From positions 1-32,761 of the forward strand of contig RGCW01000007.1 in the NCBI GenBank assembly GCA_009919005.1: a stretch of 32,761 nucleotides of DNA, in the 5' to 3' direction. Of the stretch, positions 7,579 to 15,143 are shown one piece after another. Numbering within the stretch: position 1 is the first letter of the stretch; the number at the start of each line of letters is the position of its first letter. This DNA comes from Candidatus Aquidulcis sp. Lineage in GTDB: Bacteria; Chloroflexota; Limnocylindria; Limnocylindrales; Limnocylindraceae. The position numbers were made by a program, and so were the translations under genes. The notes beneath the pieces were generated by a model. It worked only from the letters and a program-made list of their open reading frames with translations. It did no database searches and was not told where the DNA came from.

Positions 7579-8570
7579 GCCGTGAGGGAGGGGAGCACCT
7601 CGCGCCCGAAGGCGGCGGCCCACTCAGCCTGATTGCGACCCACGTTATGGAGGTAGATCTTGTCGAACCCCATATCGAGATAGCGCTGAATCGTCTTCCG
7701 GTGAGTCTCTAGGTCACTTGAGATCACCATCCGCCCAGCGAAATCTTCGGGACGCACGAGCTTTGCCATCTGCTGGAAATCTGACGGGTTGCGAATATCT
7801 TGCTTCGGGAACTTCATGCCGCCGTTCGGCCACTCGCGCATGGCGTTTGCGAGTGCCTCTTCATCGGTCGGCGCCCACGAGAGGTGGAGCTGCAGGATCT
7901 TCGGCATTGTGTCAGGGTCCTTTCCAACCGCGCGAGCACCCTCCGCGAACTTGTCGAAGACCGTCTGGATCTTCTCGTCCGCCGCGCCGACGGTGATGAT
8001 GCCGTCGCAAAGCTCGCCCGTCTTCTTGGCGGTGATGGGGCCAGCCGTCGCAACGTAGATTGGTGGTGGGGCAGGGGGGAGCGTCCAGAGTCGTGTGCTC
8101 TCCAACTGATACCAACGTCCGGCGTGCTTCACCTCTTTGCCGGTGAAGAGCTTCCGGATGATTTCAATCGCCTCAAACATTCGCGCAATGCGCTCACCAA
8201 CCTCAGGCCAGTAGCCGCCAACGACATGTTCGTTCAGCGCCTCGCCCGAGCCGAGGCCGAGCCAGTGGCGACCGGGATACATCGCTTCGAGTGTTGCCGA
8301 CGCCTGGGCCACCGTGGCCGGATGCATGCGCCAACCTGGGCAGGTGACACCGGGGCCAACGTCGCCCTTGGTTCGTTCAGCAAGAAGGGTCATGACGTTC
8401 CAGACGAACGGTGCGGAGCCCTGCTCGGGGACCCACGGCTGGAAGTGATCGGCGGCCATCACGCCGCTAAAGCCTGCCTGCTCGGCGGCAACGGAGTAGT
8501 CGACGACTTCCGTTGGGCCGAACTGCTCGAGCATGGCGGCGTAGCCGATCTTTGCGGAGCCCTTACTCAT
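7575..8570 (-). CDS. F420-dependent LLM oxidoreductase, glucose-6-phosphate dehydrogenase-like
   Basis: A 331-residue TIM-barrel enzyme of the luciferase-like F420 family. The active-site pattern of mycobacterial FGD is present: ADHFQPW gives D41, H42 and W46 (D39, H40, W44 in FGD1), and GLGSGEALNE gives E110 (E109). The order WNVMTLLAERTK, PATVAQASATLEAMYPGR and VASDLE-like VISSDLETH also matches FGD relatives. The family includes glucose-6-phosphate dehydrogenases and hydroxymycolic-acid or alcohol dehydrogenases, so the substrate is unproven. It would provide reduced F420. The ATG at 8570 has GAGGAG about five bases upstream. It lies two bases behind the PPOX gene and overlaps cofD, placing it firmly within the F420 operon. 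Confidence 0.88.
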   Translation of the reverse strand: MSKGSAKIGYAAMLEQFGPTEVVDYSVAAEQAGFSGVMAADHFQPWVPEQGSAPFVWNVMTLLAERTKGDVGPGVTCPGWRMHPATVAQASATLEAMYPGRHWLGLGSGEALNEHVVGGYWPEVGERIARMFEAIEIIRKLFTGKEVKHAGRWYQLESTRLWTLPPAPPPIYVATAGPITAKKTGELCDGIITVGAADEKIQTVFDKFAEGARAVGKDPDTMPKILQLHLSWAPTDEEALANAMREWPNGGMKFPKQDIRNPSDFQQMAKLVRPEDFAGRMVISSDLETHRKTIQRYLDMGFDKIYLHNVGRNQAEWAAAFGREVLPSLTA

Positions 8571-8572
8571 GG

Positions 8573-9001
8573 CTACTCCTCACCGACCGGCTTGCCGTGC
8601 GCACCGATGCGCTCCGGAATGATTTCGATGAGGATGCGTTGCTGCGTCTTGAACGTCGCAAGATTTTTCGCCAAGAGGGCGGGATCGCTCAGGTACTTCG
8701 CGGCCATTCGCGCCATCTGCGCCTGAGCCGCCTCCTGATCGTCCACGATGCGCACTCGACCAAGGACCTGGACGTAGTCGTAGCGGTCCTCAACCATGAA
8801 GGAGCAGCGGGGATCGCGGCGGAGATTGGCCGGCCAGCGGCGCCCCTCGGCACTGTTCACGAGGATGCGGTCGCCGACGAGCTCGTACCAGACCACCGCG
8901 GCGAACGGCGAACCATCGGGATCGATGGTCGCGAGGCTGCCAAACCGTGGTCGGTCAAGGAACTTCCGGATCCCAGGATCGCTAATTCCTAATGGGCTCA
9001 T
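8573..9001 (-). CDS. PPOX-class (FDOR-B-like) F420-dependent protein
   Basis: A 142-residue split beta-barrel protein of the pyridoxamine-phosphate-oxidase-like superfamily. It shows FLDRPRFGSLATIDPDGSP at the N-terminus, VVWYELVGDRILVNSAEGRRW with the K/R-rich strand, and NLRRDPRCSFMVEDRYDYVQVLGRVRI, the layout of F420-binding FDOR-B proteins (Rv1155-like). Such proteins bind or use F420 for reduction of small molecules; the substrate is unknown. Leading an F420 synthesis operon supports F420 over FMN. The start is the ATG at 9001 rather than the upstream in-frame ATG at 9070, because the latter would run through the divergent promoter region and a TAGCGT box sits seven bases before 9001. 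Confidence 0.85.
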   Translation of the reverse strand: MSPLGISDPGIRKFLDRPRFGSLATIDPDGSPFAAVVWYELVGDRILVNSAEGRRWPANLRRDPRCSFMVEDRYDYVQVLGRVRIVDDQEAAQAQMARMAAKYLSDPALLAKNLATFKTQQRILIEIIPERIGAHGKPVGEE

Positions 9002-9007
9002 GAGGCG

Positions 9008-9014
9008 TACGCTA
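9008..9014. promoter_or_regulatory. Overlapping divergent -10 boxes (F420 operon / nucleoside phosphorylase)
   Basis: The plus strand reads TACGCT at 9008-9013 and the minus strand TAGCGT at 9014-9009, two TANNNT boxes sharing five bases. The minus box is seven bases before the PPOX ATG (leaderless). The plus box would give a leader of about 50 bases for the phosphorylase, which has a GGAGG ribosome site at 9058-9062. Confidence 0.45.
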
Positions 9015-9068
9015 CACGCAACGGAGCCCGCCGTCCTTAGGAGGGCCCAGAAGTTGCGGAGGTGCCCC

Positions 9069-9848
9069 ATGGCCCAGATCCATCTACACGCTGAGAGTGG
9101 CGACTACGCCCCGATTGTCCTCATGCCAGGCGACCCGAACCGCTCCAAGCGGATCGCGGCGCGCTTCGATGGCGGCCTCGAGAAGGCGAAGCTGGTCAAC
9201 GAGCACCGCGGCCTTCTCGGTTACACGGGAACCATCAACGGTGTTGCGGTGAGCGTGCAGACCACAGGGATGGGTACGCCAACGACCAGTATTGTGATGG
9301 AGGAGTTGCTCAACCTTGGCGTTGAGACCTTCGTGCGCATCGGTACCTGCGGTGGCTTCTTGCATCTCGAGACGGGTGACGTGTTGGTCGCCTCCGCCGC
9401 AGTTGCAAGCAGTGGGATCGGACCAATTCTCGGATTCGACGAGCCGACCGCACCGACCGCAGATTTTGATGTCACGAATGTGCTCGTCTCCGCCGCAAAG
9501 GGTGAGGGGCTCACGACGCATGTCGGTCCGATCGTTACCTCCGACGTCTTCTACGACCCGAATCCTCTCGGCACCGCTCGCTGGGGGGCCCGTGGCTATC
9601 TCGGCGTCGAGATGGAATCGGCTGCGATGTTCTTGCTTGCGATGCGCGAGCGCGCCAAGGGCCGACCCGTACGCGCCGGAACGATCCTTACTGTCTCTGA
9701 CACCATTCGCGATCCGAAGCTTGTCGCAGAGGCGCGTAAGGGCGGGAGTGAGCCGTGGTATCGACTCCCTGAAGATGAGCTGATTCAGCGCATCGATCGC
9801 ACCATTGGTGCGGCGTTGAAAGCGGCGGCAACCCTCGGCGCACGGTAG
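9069..9848 (+). CDS. Purine/uridine nucleoside phosphorylase family enzyme
   Basis: A 259-residue member of the hexameric PNP/UDP phosphorylase family, which splits nucleosides with phosphate to base and ribose-1-phosphate. Motifs in order: LMPGDPNRSKRIA (phosphate site), TTGMGTPTTSIVMEEL, RIGTCGGFL (phosphate/ribose site), LGVEMESAAMFLLA (ribose-binding glutamates), and TVSDT, where the aspartate corresponds to the catalytic Asp of DeoD-type enzymes and favours purine nucleosides. I therefore lean to DeoD over Udp but do not assign a symbol. The ATG at 9069 has GGAGG seven bases upstream. It is divergent from the F420 operon and is followed by an LLM oxidoreductase 26 bases on. Confidence 0.87.
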   Translation: MAQIHLHAESGDYAPIVLMPGDPNRSKRIAARFDGGLEKAKLVNEHRGLLGYTGTINGVAVSVQTTGMGTPTTSIVMEELLNLGVETFVRIGTCGGFLHLETGDVLVASAAVASSGIGPILGFDEPTAPTADFDVTNVLVSAAKGEGLTTHVGPIVTSDVFYDPNPLGTARWGARGYLGVEMESAAMFLLAMRERAKGRPVRAGTILTVSDTIRDPKLVAEARKGGSEPWYRLPEDELIQRIDRTIGAALKAAATLGAR

Positions 9849-9874
9849 CTCTCGTTGAGATCGAGGCACTGCAC

Positions 9875-10708
9875 GTGATCCCAATCGGCGTTGCCCTCGG
9901 CACGATCGGCCTCGATGCCGACAGTTGGTTGCGGGCCGCTGGACACCTTGCCGCGGCACCAATCGATCGCCTCTGGGTGTGGGATCACCTGATGGGACGT
10001 GGTGCCCCTGAACGCCCGGTCCTCGAGGCGACAACTCTCGCCTCTGTCGCTCTGACGCTCTATCCAACGCTCCACGTGGGGACGCTGGTGCTCGATGTGA
10101 CGAAGCGACACCCAGCGCTCACGGCAAAGATCGCGGCCACGATCGATGCCTGTGCGCCGGGGCGCTTCACCTTAGGAGTGGGTGCAGGAGGCGATGCTTC
10201 TGAGCATGAAGCGCTGGGGATGGAGTACGGCGACGTCGCCCAGCGAATTGCGCGGCTCACCGACCACGTTACCGTGGTGCGTTCCATGCTGCTTGGCGAT
10301 CCACATGAGCGCGTCACGCTCTCGTCGCCAAGAAGCCTTCGGGAGGCGTCGAGTTCACCACGACCTGGCCCGCGGCTGCGCCTGCTGATCGCCGGGGATC
10401 ATCCGAGTTCGATCCGACTCGCTGCATCCTCGGCCGACGAGTGGGTTGCCCCCGTTACCACCTTTGCCCGAGGAGAGGCGCTCTTGCGGGAAGCAGAACG
10501 GGCGAGTGAGCGCACCGCGCCACCGGTGCGAACCCATCTCCTTCACGAACTTGGCGCGAGCGAGGCCTTCGCAGGCTCTCCGTTCGGCATGAATCCGAAG
10601 CGACTACTGGCTGAGGCGCACGAGGCTGGCGCAACGGGGCTGATCATTACGGTGCGCACCGAACGCGATGCCGCCGACGCAGCTCTCCTCATCAAGAACC
10701 TGCGATGA
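9875..10708 (+). CDS. LLM-class (F420/FMN) oxidoreductase
   Basis: A 277-residue luciferase-like TIM-barrel protein, shorter than the usual 300-340. Typical blocks: IPIGVALGTIGLDADSW, DRLWVWDHLMG, LYPTLHVGTLVLDVTKRHPALTAKIAATID, and GRFTLGVGAGGDASEHEALGMEYG. The second half is divergent and lacks part of the usual insertion before the strand LRLLIAGDHPSSIRLAA. It probably uses F420 given the F420 operon next door, but FMN cannot be excluded and the substrate is unknown. The GTG at 9875 has a weak GAGG about eight bases upstream. It appears to be in one transcript with the phosphorylase and the zinc-ribbon gene, seven bases downstream. Confidence 0.8.
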   Translation: MIPIGVALGTIGLDADSWLRAAGHLAAAPIDRLWVWDHLMGRGAPERPVLEATTLASVALTLYPTLHVGTLVLDVTKRHPALTAKIAATIDACAPGRFTLGVGAGGDASEHEALGMEYGDVAQRIARLTDHVTVVRSMLLGDPHERVTLSSPRSLREASSSPRPGPRLRLLIAGDHPSSIRLAASSADEWVAPVTTFARGEALLREAERASERTAPPVRTHLLHELGASEAFAGSPFGMNPKRLLAEAHEAGATGLIITVRTERDAADAALLIKNLR

Positions 10709-10715
10709 TACGAGG

Positions 10716-11177
10716 ATGACTGTGAGTTCAGATCGCAATCAGTTCCAGCCGTGCGTGCGTTGCGGCGCGCCAGTGCCACTACAGACCGCCCTTTGCGAGA
10801 GGTGCAACCCACTCGGCCTCGCGCAGCCCTCCGCAAGCCAGGCACACGGAACTGTCTTTCTCGGCATTGGTGCTGCAGTGCTCCTCCTGGCCTCACTTGC
10901 TGGGAGTGCCTCCCGTGGCGTTGGCCCATTCACAGCAACGATGACAGCTGGGAGTTCAGTGCCCGGCGGTCTCGCGGTGACCATCTCCGTCTCCAATACT
11001 GGAGCGACGGCTGGCTCGGCTACGTGCCAGGTCACCACGACCAAGATCGGCAGCGCCGGTCTCTCTGAGATCATCTCCACGCCCCGGATTGAGCCGGGCG
11101 CAACGACTCAAGTGGAGCGCGAGTTGAAGCAGTTCGGCAGCGATCCCATCCCGCTGGTGATCACCTGCGGGAACTAG
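10716..11177 (+). CDS. Zinc-ribbon protein with one membrane segment and a CARDB/FxLYD-like outer domain
   Basis: A 153-residue protein with no firm family. Residues 12-29 hold two CxxC pairs (CVRCG and CERC), a small zinc ribbon on the cytoplasmic side. A membrane helix follows at about residues 46-63 (FLGIGAAVLLLASLAG), and the outside part is a small beta-sandwich with the SVSNTGATAGSATCQVT pattern seen in CARDB or FxLYD-type domains. It may tether a complex to the membrane; no activity can be inferred. The ATG at 10716 is seven bases behind the LLM stop with a weak GAGG. Its stop TAG lies in a CTAG palindrome that also supplies the stop of the convergent SRPBCC gene. Confidence 0.65.
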   Translation: MTVSSDRNQFQPCVRCGAPVPLQTALCERCNPLGLAQPSASQAHGTVFLGIGAAVLLLASLAGSASRGVGPFTATMTAGSSVPGGLAVTISVSNTGATAGSATCQVTTTKIGSAGLSEIISTPRIEPGATTQVERELKQFGSDPIPLVITCGN

Positions 11178-11713
11178 CTCCCCGTCGCTCCGCTCTCCAG
11201 GATCCGTTGCAGACGGCGCAGATCTGAGCGAAAGATTGCCGTAAGGATCGGTCGCTGCAGGAATCCCCCAAGATGCCCGAAGAGCGGGGGCCGCAGGTAC
11301 TCCATCCAGTCGATCCGTGTTTGATCAACTGCAGTCGAGGTGAAACTGAGCAACCCTTCGCCAACAAACGCTCCCTCATGGCGGATCGCAAAGGTGCTCG
11401 GCGGATCATATTGTGTGATCACGACCTCATCTGTCGTTGAGATGCCAAAGATCCGTACGGTGGCGCGACCACGGGACCCGGGAGCAACGGGCGGAGGCGT
11501 GAGCATCTCAACGCGTTTCATCTCGTGCATCCACTCGGGTTGCCGTGCAATGTCCGAGGCATAGGCCCAGACAGCCGGCCTCGGGGCGGCGATCACAATG
11601 GTTAGATGGATTTCGGGTCGGCGAAGTCGACCAGTGCTAATCAGCCATGCGAGTGCGATCTCAGTGACCGTTGCTCCAAGCAGGAGGATGAGCGCAAGCG
11701 GTGCGAGCGGCAT
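11174..11713 (-). CDS. Membrane-anchored SRPBCC (START/polyketide cyclase-like) protein
   Basis: A 179-residue protein with an N-terminal membrane helix (about residues 4-27, LALILLLGATVTEIALAWL) followed by an SRPBCC fold: IVIAAPRPAVWAYASDIARQPEWMHEMKRVEML is the classic first strand and helices, and SFTSTAVDQTRIDWMEYLRPP the later strands. These proteins bind hydrophobic ligands; neither ligand nor activity can be read from the sequence. The start at 11713 overlaps the nicotinamidase stop by one base (TAATG), so the two are co-translated. The stop shares a CTAG with the convergent zinc-ribbon gene. Confidence 0.78.
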   Translation of the reverse strand: MPLAPLALILLLGATVTEIALAWLISTGRLRRPEIHLTIVIAAPRPAVWAYASDIARQPEWMHEMKRVEMLTPPPVAPGSRGRATVRIFGISTTDEVVITQYDPPSTFAIRHEGAFVGEGLLSFTSTAVDQTRIDWMEYLRPPLFGHLGGFLQRPILTAIFRSDLRRLQRILESGATGS

Positions 11714-12303
11714 TAGCAGAGCACTCCGCCCGCGGCCTCAATCTCTCTGAGCGCCGCTGCGGTATCACCGACGCGAAGTTCGACTCCAGCGGTTGCGTCA
11801 ACAGCAACCTCAACGGTGAAACCGGCCGTCAGTGCATCCAGGGCGGTCGCCTTGACGCACCAGTCTGTTGCAAGCCCACAGACCGTCACGAGTGTCACGC
11901 CCGCCGCCTGCAGCTGCGCCGCCAGCCCCGTGGATCGCACCTCGCCAGTAAGGGTGTTGCGCATTGAGAAAGCGCTGTAGCCATCCTCGCCCGCCACCCC
12001 TTTGCGGATCACGAGGTCATCAGGTCGTTGTGCGAGGACCGCCGCTGGGAGGAGCTCGGCGCCCGCGGTTCCGGCGACACAGTGCACGGGCCACCTGCCA
12101 CCGAATGGGGCGAAGTGCGGGGTGCTCGCGGGGTGCCAATCTTGACTCCACACAACCAGATCGCCGTGCGCGCGGGCCTGCTCAACGCGTCGTAGCACGA
12201 AGGGGAGAGCGGCCGGCGCTCCTGCCACAAAGAGGCTCCCCGACGGATCGGCGAAGTCAACCTGGAGGTCCACGATCAGGAGGGCGCGCTTCGGTTTCGG
12301 CAT
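11713..12303 (-). CDS. pncA: Nicotinamidase (isochorismatase-like hydrolase)
   Basis: A 196-residue cysteine hydrolase that turns nicotinamide into nicotinate in NAD recycling. The catalytic triad is visible: D12 (ALLIVDLQVDF), K101 (DLVIRKG) and C149 (GLATDWCVKAT). The metal site is D55 and H57 (SQDWHPAS) with H63 and H74 (WPVHC). The layout and spacing match PncA better than other isochorismatase relatives. The ATG at 12303 has a GAGGAT sequence six bases upstream that could act as a -10 box. Divergent from aceE, with only 38 bases between the starts. Confidence 0.88.
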   Translation of the reverse strand: MPKPKRALLIVDLQVDFADPSGSLFVAGAPAALPFVLRRVEQARAHGDLVVWSQDWHPASTPHFAPFGGRWPVHCVAGTAGAELLPAAVLAQRPDDLVIRKGVAGEDGYSAFSMRNTLTGEVRSTGLAAQLQAAGVTLVTVCGLATDWCVKATALDALTAGFTVEVAVDATAGVELRVGDTAAALREIEAAGGVLC

Positions 12304-12326
12304 ACCCGCATCCTCGCACGGGGCGC

Positions 12327-12332
12327 TACCCT
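12327..12332 (+). promoter_or_regulatory. Predicted -10 box (TACCCT) of aceE
   Basis: TACCCT lies nine bases before the GTG start of aceE, consistent with a leaderless or near-leaderless message. It lies in the 38-base gap to the divergent nicotinamidase gene. Confidence 0.4.
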
Positions 12333-12341
12333 TGTGCCATC

Positions 12342-15029
12342 GTGCAGAACTTCGACTTCCTAGAACAGATCCCTGATGCCGACCCGACGGAGACGGCGCG
12401 CCTGATCGGCGAGATCGAGCGCTCCATTACGGCACACGGTCCCGAGCGCGCCAAGCTCTTGCTCATGCGCCTCCTCGCTCGGGCCCGAGACCTCGGCGTT
12501 GCATTGCCGACCCTCGTCACGACCCCATACATCAACACCATCAAGACGAGTGATGAGCCGAACTTCCCGGGCGATGAAGCGATGGAGACGCGGATCCGCC
12601 ACATCATCCGATGGAACGCGGCAGCAATGGTGCTGCGCGCCAACAAGGCGCATGCAGGGATCGGAGGGCACCTTGCCACCTACGCCAGTGCCGCCAGCCT
12701 CTATGAGGTTGGCTTTAACCACTTCTTCCGCGGCAAGAGCGGAGGCGCTGGCGACCAGGTGTTTTATCAGGGTCACGCAGCGCCAGGTATCTACGCGCGC
12801 GCCTACCTTGAAGGTCGCATCACGGCGCCACAGCTTGATCGCTACCGACAAGAGACGGCGGGCCATGGTGGACTCCCTTCGTATCCTCACGCACGACTCA
12901 TGCCCGACTTCTGGGAGTTCCCGACCGTCTCAATGGGGCTTGGTGGCATCGGTTCGATCTATCAGGCGCGCTACAACCGCTATCTCCAGAACCGCGGCCT
13001 CGCCGACACAACGGGGAGTCGCGTCTGGGCCTTTCTCGGTGATGGTGAAATGGATGAGCCTGAATCAGCTGGTGCCCTCACCCTCGCAGCGCGAGAGGGG
13101 CTGGACAATCTCACATGGGTGGTGAATTGCAATCTGCAGCGACTTGATGGTCCGGTTCGGGGTAACGGGAAAATCATCCAAGAGCTTGAGGGGCTCTTCC
13201 GAGGCGCTGGTTGGAATGTCATCAAAGTGATCTGGAGTCGTGAGTGGGACGAACTCTTGGCGAACGACACGGGCGGCCATCTTGTGCGGAAGATGGATTC
13301 AACTGTTGACGGCGAATTCCAGAAGTACATCGTTGCCGGCGGCGCCTACATTCGCGAACACTTCTTTGGCCCTGAACCAGAACTCGGCGCCCTGGTGACG
13401 CACCTCTCGGACGATGAGCTACTGCACCTGCGGCGCGGCGGGCACGACTATCGCAAGATCTACGCGGCATACGCGGCGGCGGTCGCCCACAAGGGGGCCC
13501 CAACCGTGATCCTCGCCAAGACGGTAAAGGGGTACTCACTCGGTCCTTCGGTTGAGGCGACCAATGTCACGCACCAGGCGAAGAAGCTCTCTGAGGCCGA
13601 GCTCGTCGCCTTCCGAGATCGACTCGGCCTGCCGATCCCCGATGAGAAGATCCCAGAGGCGCCGTACTACCACCCGGGCCCTAACAGCGCGGAGGTGAAG
13701 TACATCAATGAACGTCGGGCGGCGCTCGGTGGCCCGCTGCCACAGCGCGTTGTGCACCCAGTAGTGTGGAGCGCCCCCGAGCCGGCGACCGATGCCGAGT
13801 TTTCTGCTGGCAGCAGCGTGCCGGTAAGCACCACGATGGCGTTTGCCAAACTCCTTCGCAACCTCCTTCGGGATCCGAAGGTTGGCCCGCAGATCGTGCC
13901 GATCGTCCCCGATGAGGCGCGCACATTCGGCATGGACCCGCTCTTCAAACAGAGCGGCATCTATGCGCCGTTCGGTCAACGTTACGAGCCGGTTGATTCA
14001 GAGCTGCTCCTTAGCTACCGCGAGTCGCAAAGTGGCCAGTTGCTCGAAGAGGGGATCACCGAGGCTGGATCAATGGCCTCCTTCCAAGCCGCTGCAACGG
14101 CCTATGCGACGCATGGTGTGCCGACGATTCCCTTCTATGTCTTCTACTCAATGTTTGGGTTCCAACGCGTCGGCGATCAGATCTGGCAGGTGGGCGACGC
14201 GCGCGGTCGTGGCTTCTTGATCGGTGCAACAGCCGGGCGAACGACACTCGCGGGAGAGGGGCTGCAGCACGATGACGGTCATTCTCTGATGATCGCCCAC
14301 CTGCACCCTCATGTTCTTGCCTACGATCCGTCATTCGCGTATGAGATGGCAGCGCTCGTTCGTCGCGGCATGGAGCGGATGCACGGTGGCCAGGAAGATA
14401 TCGTGTACTACCTCACGATCTACAACGAAAATCAGGCACAGCCCGCGCGCCCCCAGGGCGAACATGTAGATGAGGGGATCCATCGAGGGCTCTACCGATT
14501 TGCCGAAGCCGATTCCACTTCGAGTGGTCCTGTGGTGCGCCTGTGGGGTTCGGGCGCGATTATGGGCGAAGTCCTTGCTGCGCGAGACTTGCTACGTGAA
14601 CGGTTTGGCGTCCGTGCCGAGATCTGGTCAGCAACCTCCTACTCGGAGCTCCGTCGTGAGGCCCTCGTCGTTGAGCGGTGGAATCGCCGCCACCCTGAGA
14701 GTGCGCCGCGCACATCGTGGCTGCACGATCAGATCGGTAGCGGCGGCGCGCCAATCGTTGCCGCGAGCGATTGGGTCACCGCCCTCCCAGACCTCCTGGC
14801 CCCATGGATTGATGTCCCGTACCTGGTACTCGGCACGGACGGCTTCGGCCTCAGCGATACCCGCGAGGCGCTTCGAGAGTTCTTCTCGGTTGATGCAAAG
14901 CACATCACGGCGGCGGCGATGGTGGCCCTTGCTCGCAGCGGCGAGCGGAGCCGTGCAGAGGCATCAAGCGCGATCAAAGAGCTCGGGATCGATCCAGACC
15001 GTCTCCCAGTCTTCGTCCTCGACCGGTAG
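12342..15029 (+). CDS. aceE: Pyruvate dehydrogenase E1, homodimeric (AceE type)
   Basis: An 895-residue E1 subunit that decarboxylates pyruvate with ThDP and acetylates the lipoyl group of E2. It aligns along the whole length with E. coli AceE (887 residues): PYINTI, IRWNAAAMVLRAN, GGHLATYASAASLYEVGFNHFFR, SSYPH-like LPSYPHARLMPDFWEFPTVSMGLG, the ThDP motif FLGDGEMDEPES followed by NCNLQRLDGPVRGNGKI, and the second-half blocks GRTTLAGEGLQHDDGHS and TIYNENQAQPA. The reading frame is open far upstream through the nicotinamidase gene, but homology begins at VQNFDFLEQIPDADP, so GTG at 12342 is the start. E2 is not in the window; a dihydrolipoyl dehydrogenase lies about 17 kb downstream. Confidence 0.96.
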   Translation: MQNFDFLEQIPDADPTETARLIGEIERSITAHGPERAKLLLMRLLARARDLGVALPTLVTTPYINTIKTSDEPNFPGDEAMETRIRHIIRWNAAAMVLRANKAHAGIGGHLATYASAASLYEVGFNHFFRGKSGGAGDQVFYQGHAAPGIYARAYLEGRITAPQLDRYRQETAGHGGLPSYPHARLMPDFWEFPTVSMGLGGIGSIYQARYNRYLQNRGLADTTGSRVWAFLGDGEMDEPESAGALTLAAREGLDNLTWVVNCNLQRLDGPVRGNGKIIQELEGLFRGAGWNVIKVIWSREWDELLANDTGGHLVRKMDSTVDGEFQKYIVAGGAYIREHFFGPEPELGALVTHLSDDELLHLRRGGHDYRKIYAAYAAAVAHKGAPTVILAKTVKGYSLGPSVEATNVTHQAKKLSEAELVAFRDRLGLPIPDEKIPEAPYYHPGPNSAEVKYINERRAALGGPLPQRVVHPVVWSAPEPATDAEFSAGSSVPVSTTMAFAKLLRNLLRDPKVGPQIVPIVPDEARTFGMDPLFKQSGIYAPFGQRYEPVDSELLLSYRESQSGQLLEEGITEAGSMASFQAAATAYATHGVPTIPFYVFYSMFGFQRVGDQIWQVGDARGRGFLIGATAGRTTLAGEGLQHDDGHSLMIAHLHPHVLAYDPSFAYEMAALVRRGMERMHGGQEDIVYYLTIYNENQAQPARPQGEHVDEGIHRGLYRFAEADSTSSGPVVRLWGSGAIMGEVLAARDLLRERFGVRAEIWSATSYSELRREALVVERWNRRHPESAPRTSWLHDQIGSGGAPIVAASDWVTALPDLLAPWIDVPYLVLGTDGFGLSDTREALREFFSVDAKHITAAAMVALARSGERSRAEASSAIKELGIDPDRLPVFVLDR

Positions 15030-15041
15030 GAGTCCTTGTAA

Positions 15042-15057
15042 GACAAGCCCACTTGTC
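15042..15057. terminator. Short inverted repeat behind aceE
   Basis: GACAAG and CTTGTC form a perfect 6-bp stem with a CCCA loop, starting 13 bases after the aceE stop. There is no T-run behind it, so it may be a weak terminator or an operator for the downstream iron permease. Confidence 0.3.
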
Positions 15058-15074
15058 GTAGTAGACAGGTGCGG

Positions 15075-15103
15075 TTGACACCTTCTCCTCGTTGGTGGCA
15101 CCA
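15075..15103 (+). promoter_or_regulatory. Possible promoter/operator of the iron permease gene
   Basis: A consensus TTGACA (15075-15080) stands 65 bases before the permease start. The expected -10 position holds only CACCAT-like sequence, inside a small inverted repeat TGGTG-G-CACCA (15093-15103). This could be where a regulator binds; it is not a recognisable Fur or IdeR box. Confidence 0.25.
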
Positions 15104-15143
15104 TCGGTGCACGCGCGCTGCTGTGTTGAGAGAGGGGGTTCCT

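Noticed and set aside
11964-12341. Upstream extension of the aceE frame
   Set aside because: It lies antisense to nicotinamidase, and AceE homology begins at GTG 12342.
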